Positions 24,397-31,835 of a stretch of DNA of 34,316 nucleotides are shown in pieces. Both the position numbers and the translations under genes were made by a program. The stretch spans positions 1-34,316 of the forward strand of contig JBKGZD010000008.1 of the NCBI GenBank assembly GCA_046545795.1, read 5' to 3'. The notes beneath the pieces were generated by a model. That model ran no database searches, was not told the origin of the DNA, and saw nothing but the letters and a program-made list of their open reading frames with translations. The stretch comes from JAGXLC01 sp046545795. Its GTDB lineage: Bacteria; Bacteroidota; Bacteroidia; Bacteroidales; UBA12077. Numbering within the stretch: position 1 is the first letter of the stretch; the number at the start of each line of letters is the position of its first letter.

Positions 24397-25869
24397 TTAA
24401 TTCTGATCCCACCATACATTTACATACTGGTCATCACCACCCATTCTTTCTACGGCCTCATCATAATTTTCCTTGTTATACCTTCTTTCATTGACAGGAT
24501 AAGGTACTCTTCTGGGCATTTTGTCATTTCCCGGATATGTATAAACCGGCTCCATTAATTCGGGATACCCGGTTCGTCTAACCATTGACCATGCCTCCTG
24601 ACCATTTGGATATAATGCTATCCAGCGTTGAGTGAATATTTGTTTTAAAGCATTATCCGGGTCATATTGAGCTTCACCCTGCAGGTATGCATCGATGGTA
24701 TCTTCATCATGAATTCCAAATTGGTGCATAGAGGCACGCACTCCTTCATTATAGAATTCTTCCGCGCTACCACTAATATAACCTTTAAAAGCTGCTTCTG
24801 CTTTCATAAACGAGGATTCAGCATAAGTTATTAAATAGTGTGGAGTATCTTCCTCTATAAAAAAAGACCCTATATTACAATAATCCGGCACATAATGACT
24901 GTTATATCTTGAGCTTAAGCTATCAGGGTACTGCCCGTTTCTCAATCCAACATATTCTCCATCAACATTGGGCTCTGCGAAGATTTCCAAACGAGGGTCG
25001 TTAAATTCATCAAGATAATTTTTCATTGTTGAACTCAACCTTATTTCATCCCATTGATAAACAGATCTCAAAGGATTTTTAACATGGTAAGTAGGTCCAT
25101 CAGAATCAGGCAGTATTTTTGCCTCGGATTCAGAATCAATGATTTCCTCCGGTGAAATTTTATTAAGATATTCCTGAGTAAGATCATTTTCCGCAACATC
25201 AGAAACCCTTAATGCTAATTTGAGGGTAAGTGTATTTGCAAAGCGTATCCACTTATCAATATCTCCCTCGTAAAGTACATCTGCTTCTCCGTTTCCATCA
25301 TATCCCACACCTTGATTTTCTTCCAGTTGGACTACCGCTTCGCTCAATTCCTTCAGCATATCTTCATATATCTCCTGCTGAGAATCAAAAGGTGGTTTAG
25401 GCTTCTCAAAAGCATCAAAATAAGGAATATCTCCATACATATCAGTAATCTGGTGAAACATGTAAACATTCCAAATTCGTGCACATCCCTGTTTTATGGG
25501 ATTCTCCTCTTCTTCTGCCAACTCTATGACCTGGTGATTCAGATTTAACGGTGCAAAATGCTCCTTTGCATAATACCACTCCCAAATTGTATTACCATTT
25601 AGTGGCTCATAATTGCCAGTAGTGAAGTCAGAGTTAATGTTAGCAAAATGCTGTGCATATACCGAGCCTCTTAACTGGTGTACATACTGCCAAATACCCA
25701 CGCTTATTCCAGAGCCGGATACCAATGACCGTGTAAAAAGATATTTTGAATCGATATCAGCCGACGTAGTTTTGGGCTGATCTATTTCTTCAAAATCTTC
25801 TGTACAGCCCTGGTTTAAAACCAAGGTAATAATCGTGGCGAATATTATAATTAATTTGTGATGTGTCAT
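24397..25869 (-). CDS. SusD-like outer-membrane glycan-binding lipoprotein
   Basis: The 490-residue lipoprotein has a signal peptide ending LNQGC (C22), then the acidic TEDFEE. The product is of the SusD-like type 2 (SusD/RagB relatives) group: IWNVYMFHQITDMYGDIPY near 130-150, RFANTLTLKLALRVSD near 203-218, EAEAAFKG-type TPR helix (FMKAEAAFKGYISG) near 350, and an EAWSMVRRTGYPEL segment near 430-443. It caps the SusC channel and binds incoming oligosaccharide. It lies 12 bp after the SusC gene and is co-transcribed. Confidence 0.9.
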   Translation of the reverse strand: MTHHKLIIIFATIITLVLNQGCTEDFEEIDQPKTTSADIDSKYLFTRSLVSGSGISVGIWQYVHQLRGSVYAQHFANINSDFTTGNYEPLNGNTIWEWYYAKEHFAPLNLNHQVIELAEEEENPIKQGCARIWNVYMFHQITDMYGDIPYFDAFEKPKPPFDSQQEIYEDMLKELSEAVVQLEENQGVGYDGNGEADVLYEGDIDKWIRFANTLTLKLALRVSDVAENDLTQEYLNKISPEEIIDSESEAKILPDSDGPTYHVKNPLRSVYQWDEIRLSSTMKNYLDEFNDPRLEIFAEPNVDGEYVGLRNGQYPDSLSSRYNSHYVPDYCNIGSFFIEEDTPHYLITYAESSFMKAEAAFKGYISGSAEEFYNEGVRASMHQFGIHDEDTIDAYLQGEAQYDPDNALKQIFTQRWIALYPNGQEAWSMVRRTGYPELMEPVYTYPGNDKMPRRVPYPVNERRYNKENYDEAVERMGGDDQYVNVWWDQN

Positions 25870-25881
25870 CTCAATATATTT

Positions 25882-28800
25882 TTAAAATGTAACTTTTACT
25901 TTCATACCATAATTTCTCAGTTCAGGTTGTGAAAACATCTCAATACCTGTTCTGTTTGAGCTGTAGGACGATCGGGGTGAAATATTTTCTGTATTTCTCA
26001 AGAGATAAATAAGATTGTTCCCAAATACCGAAATAGAAAGCTGTTGAAGTGGCAAGGCAGTTAAATCATTTACATTAAAACTGTAGCCAATGCTCAGATT
26101 ACTTAAGCGTATATAAGAAGCATCATAAACGAAAGCTTCATGGATTCTGGACACTCTATCCCAGTACTTCTGTGGATCAACTGGATAGTGTCCTTCCTCG
26201 CCATTTTTCACACCGTGTACCATATATCCATCTTCTGGCGGAACCCCTGTTATCTCAGAAACTTCAAGTGCTTCTTCCCATTCATCTCTTCCCTCTGTAG
26301 TATACTCGAATGTTCCATATTTCGCTCCCCGGTTATTTGTCAGTGAATACAAGCTATGTCCGAATTTTGAATCAAAATTGACTTTTGCAAACAATTGCTT
26401 ATATGCCATATTGATATTGGCACCCCAGAAATAATCAGGAAAAGAATTGCCTATAACTTGCTCATAATCAAGAGCACCCTCTTCTGTGGTTTTAATAACA
26501 GGGAGACTTTCCTCGTCCAGAATTCGCAATCCATCCTCATTTCTGTCAAAAGCTGTTCCCATAATCATTCCTACCGGTTCGTTTCTTTTTGCTGCTGTAA
26601 CCACATCAGCTGCCTCTCCAATAATCTGTATATCTTGTCCCTCTGCTAGTTCTTCAACCTCACTCCATTGCCGGGTAAAATTCCCTCCTATATTTAGAGA
26701 GAGTGTCTCATTGTCCAATACACGATAATTTGCACTCATCTCAACACCCCTATTATTTATGTAACCGGCATTAATATAGCCCTGGTTAAACCCTGAAGAA
26801 GGAGGCAACGGACTGTTTAAAATCTGGTTCCGTGTACCTGTTTGGTAATATGTAATATCAAATTCCAGGTTGTTATTAAATAATATTGACTGCAAACCGA
26901 GTTCTTTTGAAACTGTATATTCAGCAGTAATTGAGTGGCTTGGACGATTATTGGGGATTGTTCCATAAGGCAAACCATGATATTGATTCGGGTTTGTACC
27001 AAATTGATAATACCTGAATGATGAAACATCTCCTCCACTACCTACTTCAGCCCACGAACCTCGTAGTTTTAAGAAATCAATCATACCAGGCAGTGTGAAA
27101 GTTTCATTCAATAACCAGCCAAAACTCACAGATGGATATAAGTAAGACCAGTTTTCAGGGGGAAGATTAGAAGACCAGTCATTTCTAAGGGTAAAATCAA
27201 GGTATAACTGTTCTTTATATCCAACATTGAACAGGCCATATACTGACTGAACCTCCCGTTCTGAGAGACCTTCGTTGGTTATAGGTGTATTAAAGTTTTG
27301 AATAACATAAGGACCCTGCTCATTAATCAGACCGGATTCTGAAGAAGAATATATACCACGAGTTTTATTGTTCCTTAGATTAGCCCCCAATGAAGCCTGG
27401 GTGTTAAAATCTCCAAAATCATCACTCATGTCCACCTGGAGATTATAATTCATTTCCATTACCTGGGATTCAGAAGTATTAAGAGTCGCGTATCCATCAG
27501 CTTTATAATAGGTATTGTGCGCAGTATATTTTTTCCGGTCATCATTATAATAATCAATTCCAACTTTTCCTTTTAGGTTCATGTTAAAAGGAAGTTCGAA
27601 CCATTCTTTCATATCAAGGTTCATTTCTGCGAATCCTATCAGCCTGTTCCTCGTATCATTGTTGTTATTCATATTCACACTCCAATAGGGATTCTGGAGC
27701 AATGGAGACGTTGCAAAAGCAGGAGGATCATTACGCCATTTCACGCTTCCATCCTCATTTTTCTCATAGTCGCTGGTCCATACAACCGGGTAACCATCCA
27801 GCGTCTGATATGGCTGTAATTGGTCAAGAGAAACCGAAGGAGGCATTTGAGAAAATAAGTATACAGGATTATCGGGTGAACCAGATAAATTAGGTCTGTT
27901 TTCAACATCCTGTTTAATGTAATTTGCTTTAGCATCAAAAGACAAGAAATCTGACAGCTGAGAATCATAGCGTAGAGTTATGTTCTTTTTGTCGAGGAGA
28001 TTTGAAGGTTGGATACCTTGGTTTTTAGTCCATGTGGCAGAAAAATAAATTCCATTGGTTTCACCTCTTTTATTGATACTTACCGAATTATCATAAGCCA
28101 CCCCTGTTCTGTAAAATTCATCATATGGATGTTTACTTCTTGGTGTAAGCTCTTGTTCCTGGTTAAGGAAATTTGTCTCAGTCTGGCCAGTCATTTTTGT
28201 TCCCCAGCTTCTGAAACTATTGGGTTCAAAAGACCGGGAAGAACCCTGGGAATATTGATCCTGTAAATCAGGTTTAATAACAGGATTACTGAGGGTAACT
28301 GATGATTCTATATTGATTCCCATCCCCTCTTCACTTTGTCCTTGTTTAGTTGTGATCATGATGACACCGCTAGATCCTCTGTAACCATAAAGAGCAGAAG
28401 CTGCACCACCTTTTAGTACAGAAATTGACTCTATATCTTCCGGGTTAATATTATTAGCAGCATTCCCATAGTCAAATCCTCCAAAAGCATCGCCGGAAGT
28501 TCCGCCTGAATTATCTATCGGCATACCATCAATTACAATTAATGGATCATTGGACCCTGTTATTGCATTCATACCTCTGACAAGTATATTTGATGACCCC
28601 CCCGGGCCACTTCCTGATGAAACAACATTCAAACCTGAAATTTTACCAGACAGATCATCCAGAGGCGACAGTTTATCTGCCCCCTCCATATCCTCTCCAC
28701 CTACATTTTCAACAGAATATCCCAGGGCTTTCTCTTCTCTTTCAATGCCAAGAGCAGTTACTACAACTTCTTCTAATTCCTCTACAGATGGTTCAAGCAA

Positions 28801-29106
28801 TACTTCTACCTCATCTTTGCCCTGAACTGAAACGATTGTTTCCCTGTAGCCTGTAAAAGAAACTTCCAGGCTATCCTTATCTTCAGGCAACTGGAGTAAA
28901 AAACGTCCATCAGCATCTGTGGTTGTTCCAAGCATTGCTTCACCCTGAGTACCCGAAACAATAACAGTTGCACCTGTCAATGGGTCTTTATTTTCTTTAT
29001 CGAGAACAACACCCGTAACCTCCCTTTCCTGAGCAAAGCCAATTGTTATCCCACAAAAAAGAAAATAAAAAATCGAAAAAATTTTTAATACATCTCTTTT
29101 ATTCAT
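25882..29106 (-). CDS. SusC-like TonB-dependent outer-membrane transporter
   Basis: This SusC/RagA-type receptor of about 1,074 residues imports oligosaccharides using TonB energy. A signal peptide ends near GFAQ, followed by a carboxypeptidase-D regulatory-like domain starting REVTGVVLDKENKDPLTGA, the TonB-box-like EEVVVTALGI, and a plug domain with IRGMN-type (VRGMNAIT), PLIVIDGMPID and SVLKGGAASALYGYRGSSG motifs. A large barrel ends in the terminal Phe (KVKVTF). Length is normal. The second ATG (29106) is preferred over the one at 29112, because AAAAGG stands at a proper distance from it. The start lies only 11 bp (5 bp from the first ATG) after the ROK regulator gene, leaving no room for a private promoter between them. 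Confidence 0.93.
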   Translation of the reverse strand: MNKRDVLKIFSIFYFLFCGITIGFAQEREVTGVVLDKENKDPLTGATVIVSGTQGEAMLGTTTDADGRFLLQLPEDKDSLEVSFTGYRETIVSVQGKDEVEVLLEPSVEELEEVVVTALGIEREEKALGYSVENVGGEDMEGADKLSPLDDLSGKISGLNVVSSGSGPGGSSNILVRGMNAITGSNDPLIVIDGMPIDNSGGTSGDAFGGFDYGNAANNINPEDIESISVLKGGAASALYGYRGSSGVIMITTKQGQSEEGMGINIESSVTLSNPVIKPDLQDQYSQGSSRSFEPNSFRSWGTKMTGQTETNFLNQEQELTPRSKHPYDEFYRTGVAYDNSVSINKRGETNGIYFSATWTKNQGIQPSNLLDKKNITLRYDSQLSDFLSFDAKANYIKQDVENRPNLSGSPDNPVYLFSQMPPSVSLDQLQPYQTLDGYPVVWTSDYEKNEDGSVKWRNDPPAFATSPLLQNPYWSVNMNNNNDTRNRLIGFAEMNLDMKEWFELPFNMNLKGKVGIDYYNDDRKKYTAHNTYYKADGYATLNTSESQVMEMNYNLQVDMSDDFGDFNTQASLGANLRNNKTRGIYSSSESGLINEQGPYVIQNFNTPITNEGLSEREVQSVYGLFNVGYKEQLYLDFTLRNDWSSNLPPENWSYLYPSVSFGWLLNETFTLPGMIDFLKLRGSWAEVGSGGDVSSFRYYQFGTNPNQYHGLPYGTIPNNRPSHSITAEYTVSKELGLQSILFNNNLEFDITYYQTGTRNQILNSPLPPSSGFNQGYINAGYINNRGVEMSANYRVLDNETLSLNIGGNFTRQWSEVEELAEGQDIQIIGEAADVVTAAKRNEPVGMIMGTAFDRNEDGLRILDEESLPVIKTTEEGALDYEQVIGNSFPDYFWGANINMAYKQLFAKVNFDSKFGHSLYSLTNNRGAKYGTFEYTTEGRDEWEEALEVSEITGVPPEDGYMVHGVKNGEEGHYPVDPQKYWDRVSRIHEAFVYDASYIRLSNLSIGYSFNVNDLTALPLQQLSISVFGNNLIYLLRNTENISPRSSYSSNRTGIEMFSQPELRNYGMKVKVTF

Positions 29107-29117
29107 AAGCATACCTT

Positions 29118-30329
29118 TTAGATCAGTTTAAAATGTTTAAATACAAAAGCACCCGCCCCTTTCAAACCCGCTAAAGCACCCAGGTCTGAAAATTCCAGGC
29201 GTGTGGTCCTCAATGGATTAACCAAAGCTGTATTGGTCATCCCTGTATTGATATTATCACCCAGAATATCTTTTACCATGGAAAATTTTCCACCAATAAT
29301 AATCATCTCAGGATTCAGTAGATTAACAATATTACCCAGGGCTCTTCCGAGTTTTCTTCCCATTTTCTGAAGAAGCAAAATGGATAATAAGTCCCCGTTC
29401 AGAGCAGCCTCAAGAATATCATCATACCGGACCTCATCCAGGGTAGTCTGATTAAGCACAATACTCTCTTCACCCTTTTCTATTGCCTGCTTAAATTCCT
29501 CCTCAAGTGCATAACCTGAAACCTCATTACCAAGACATCCGCGTTTTCCACATATACACATCTTGTTGCTATCCCCTAATTGCATATGTCCAAATTCGCC
29601 GGCAAAACCATTAGTTCCATTTACAATTTTATTGTCTACAATTAAGGTAGTACCTAATCCACGGCTTAAATTAATTACTATAGCATTCTCAGTATCTCTT
29701 GCCTTGCCAATATTTTTTTCTGCCATTCCATAAGCACGTGTATCGTTATTAATTAATACCGGGATATCAAAAACTTCCCTGAGATATTGAGTAAGTGTTC
29801 TATCCATAAAAGAAAAATAGCTCATGGATTCGCCGGTTTGATTATTTACACGGCCTGTAATTCCCACTCCCATACCTAACAAGCGGTCATGACTGATTCC
29901 GGAATTAACAATACACTGACTAATAAACTCAATTACCTCTTTTAATGAAGCTTCATTATTTTCTAAAACAAAATTCCTTTTCTGTCTGTAATAAACCGAA
30001 TTGAATCGTAAATCAAAAAAACCAACCGATACTCTCTTGAGCAATATCTCCACACCAACTGCATAAAAATTGTGATCCTTAATGTTATACAAAGAAGGTT
30101 TTCTGCCATTACCGGTTTCTTTCTTTCCAACAATTTTCACAATATCGGCATCCAGCAAGTCAGACATAAGTTTCTGGCCCGTGGGTACACTAATTTGAAG
30201 TTTCTTACAAATTTCGTGAACAGTGAGGGGCGCAGGACTTTGAGAAATGATTTGAATAATTTCTTGCTGCTGTTGTACTTGTCTGCTCTCTGTAGATACT
30301 GTGCTATGATTTACAAATAATTGCTTCAT
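29118..30329 (-). CDS. ROK-family transcriptional regulator, intact ROK domain
   Basis: The 403-residue protein has an N-terminal winged helix-turn-helix (about 20-80, LTVHEICKKLQISVPTGQKL) and a ROK sugar-binding domain. NNDTRAYGMAE holds the catalytic-type Asp, FAGEFGHMQL the Glu and His of the sugar site, and CICGKRGCLGNE the zinc motif near 255-265. Such proteins (NagC, XylR) are usually repressors released by a sugar or sugar phosphate. As the likely first gene of the PUL operon, 5-11 bp before susC, it probably controls its own synthesis together with the locus. Because sugar-site residues are intact, residual kinase activity is possible, although the DNA-binding domain favours a regulator. 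Confidence 0.88.
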   Translation of the reverse strand: MKQLFVNHSTVSTESRQVQQQQEIIQIISQSPAPLTVHEICKKLQISVPTGQKLMSDLLDADIVKIVGKKETGNGRKPSLYNIKDHNFYAVGVEILLKRVSVGFFDLRFNSVYYRQKRNFVLENNEASLKEVIEFISQCIVNSGISHDRLLGMGVGITGRVNNQTGESMSYFSFMDRTLTQYLREVFDIPVLINNDTRAYGMAEKNIGKARDTENAIVINLSRGLGTTLIVDNKIVNGTNGFAGEFGHMQLGDSNKMCICGKRGCLGNEVSGYALEEEFKQAIEKGEESIVLNQTTLDEVRYDDILEAALNGDLLSILLLQKMGRKLGRALGNIVNLLNPEMIIIGGKFSMVKDILGDNINTGMTNTALVNPLRTTRLEFSDLGALAGLKGAGAFVFKHFKLI

Positions 30330-30363
30330 GTAGACCTAAATAAAATACTTAATTAACATAGGA

Positions 30364-30394
30364 CAATTTTATAAAATTTTTAAATTAATGTAAA
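30364..30394 (-). promoter_or_regulatory. Weak candidate promoter for the PUL operon
   Basis: On the minus strand TAAAATTG (30364-30371) differs at one base from the Bacteroidota -7 consensus TAnnTTTG, and a TTTA (30391-30394) sits 19 bases upstream where TTTG is expected. Transcription would start roughly 28 bases ahead of the ROK start codon. Both boxes are imperfect and AT-rich DNA makes chance matches common. Confidence 0.3.
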
Positions 30395-30420
30395 GTAATT
30401 CTTAATTTTTTTTATAAATA

Positions 30421-30491
30421 ACACAACATTTATAAAAATACATACGGTAAATTAGGCTTGTTAACAAACCGTTGCGCATCTAATGTTGTGT
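30421..30491. promoter_or_regulatory. Operator-like inverted repeat pair with central palindrome
   Basis: ACACAACATT at 30421-30430 is repeated as its exact complement AATGTTGTGT at 30482-30491, with 51 bases between. Inside lies TTGTTAACAA (30458-30467), a perfect palindrome that extends to a 16-bp GG-c-TTGTTAACAA-a-CC with one mismatched pair. The arrangement suits binding by dimeric regulators and possible looping. The two ROK proteins encoded on either side are the natural candidates. Confidence 0.6.
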
Positions 30492-30611
30492 AACACACCA
30501 TTACTAAAAATGAATCCATCAAAAAAACCTAATATTCTCACAGAAAAGCAATAAACATAACACCCGTAACATAAATTATCTATTAACATCATTTTAAAAT
30601 TTATGAAAAAA

Positions 30612-30643
30612 TTGGCATAAAAAAAGAATATTTATTATGTTTG
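30612..30643 (+). promoter_or_regulatory. Bacteroidota-type promoter for ROK2-NagB/PIG-L
   Basis: TATGTTTG at 30636-30643 matches the -7 consensus TAnnTTTG exactly, and a TTG at 30612-30614 lies 21 bases upstream at the -33 position. The predicted transcription start is about 14 bases ahead of the ATG at 30664, giving a short leader. Confidence 0.6.
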
Positions 30644-30663
30644 TTCAATAATTGAATTAACCT

Positions 30664-31815
30664 ATGTTTACATTTAAATCAGAGAACCACAAAAAGATTC
30701 TCCAGATAATCCGCCTCCATCAAGGTATATCTGGAGCGGAAATGGCAAGAATGACAGGCTTACAAGCCTCAACTATTGGATACATTATCCAGCACCTCAA
30801 TGAAAAAGGTCTGATAAGAGAAAAAGGATTAGGCAACACAACAAACAAAGGAGGGAAAAAACCCCTTATCTGGGGTATTAATGATTCTGCTGCCTATCTT
30901 ATAGGACTGGAAATTGTAAAATCTCAAATCCGTGGCATTGTTGTGGGATTAGCGGGTGAAATAATTCTGCGCATGGAAAAAGATTTTTATAGTATTGACC
31001 AGGAGAATATAGTCGAAAAATCATCTCATGTTATCCTTGAAATGTTACAGGAGGCCGGATTGGAAAAGAACAAAATCCTGAGTACCTGTATAGCTATTCC
31101 TGGAATTGTAGATACGACAAATTCAGAAATTATAATGTCTAATCTCCTTCAAATACAAAATTTTAAATTATCAAATCACATATATGAACAAACAGGTTTG
31201 GAAACTTATATTGTTAATGATGCTAATGCAGGTGCACTGGGAGAACAATGGTATTATCAGCCTCAAGGTAATAAACCCGAAAATATAATATATATTAACT
31301 TTAACCAGGTATCAACTGACATTGGAGTCGGTATCATAATCCGCAACAGACTTTATACCGGAAACTATGGAACCGCAGGAGAAATTATCTCCGCAATTCC
31401 GATTTATTCAGAGTGGATAAAAGAAAAGAAAGGTTCAGGAAAAATCACAGAAACTGAAAGTTCAAACCCGAAAATGCCAGGTAATTTTACCCTGATTGAT
31501 TTTTATGAGGCATACAAAAAGGGCGTCCAACCTGAAGAGCAATTTTTCACCAGGCTGAATAAATACCTGACAGAAGAAATAAGCAGATTAATTGCTTTAC
31601 TCAACCCTGACAAAATAATTTTTGGTGGAGAAATTACTTCCTGCAGCGGGTGGTTAGAAAAGTTGTTGATACCTTCTATTAAAAAGCATCTTACAACAAA
31701 ATCAAGAATTGCTATACCATTGCCTGAGATGAAATTCTCCTCTTTTGGAATCTTCTCCGTAGCCCTTGGAGCAACTGGCATAACGCTTTCAAAAAAACTG
31801 GAAACTGAGTATTAA
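30664..31815 (+). CDS. ROK-family regulator lacking zinc and His motifs
   Basis: This 383-residue protein has an N-terminal winged helix (about 8-65, ISGAEMARMTGLQASTIGYI) and a ROK domain with VNDANAGALGE and GNYGTAGEI. The usual GExGH is changed to GEIIS, so the sugar-site His is absent, and the CxCGxxGC zinc motif is missing altogether. It therefore should not be a kinase and may sense a different ligand, or act as a ligand-blind or activating partner. It is divergent from the intact ROK gene and is followed after 20 bp by the NagB/PIG-L fusion, with which it forms an operon. Confidence 0.82.
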   Translation: MFTFKSENHKKILQIIRLHQGISGAEMARMTGLQASTIGYIIQHLNEKGLIREKGLGNTTNKGGKKPLIWGINDSAAYLIGLEIVKSQIRGIVVGLAGEIILRMEKDFYSIDQENIVEKSSHVILEMLQEAGLEKNKILSTCIAIPGIVDTTNSEIIMSNLLQIQNFKLSNHIYEQTGLETYIVNDANAGALGEQWYYQPQGNKPENIIYINFNQVSTDIGVGIIIRNRLYTGNYGTAGEIISAIPIYSEWIKEKKGSGKITETESSNPKMPGNFTLIDFYEAYKKGVQPEEQFFTRLNKYLTEEISRLIALLNPDKIIFGGEITSCSGWLEKLLIPSIKKHLTTKSRIAIPLPEMKFSSFGIFSVALGATGITLSKKLETEY

Positions 31816-31835
31816 AAGAAAAGAGAGGTAGTATT

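Larger units (their letters stand above)
30330..30663. promoter_or_regulatory. Divergent control region between two ROK genes
   Basis: This 334-bp AT-rich region separates the divergent regulator genes and must hold the promoters of both transcripts. It contains the symmetric elements at 30421-30491, a good promoter for the plus-strand pair at 30612-30643, and a weak candidate for the PUL on the minus strand around 30364-30394. I see no small gene and no RNA gene in it. Confidence 0.75.

Noticed and set aside
4355..29112. Chitin utilization locus
   Set aside because: No GH18, GH19 or GH20 protein is visible; the hydrolases are GHL10 type.
29118..31815. ROK proteins as sugar kinases supplying the 6-phosphate
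   Set aside because: Both have N-terminal DNA-binding domains, and the second lacks the zinc and His motifs.
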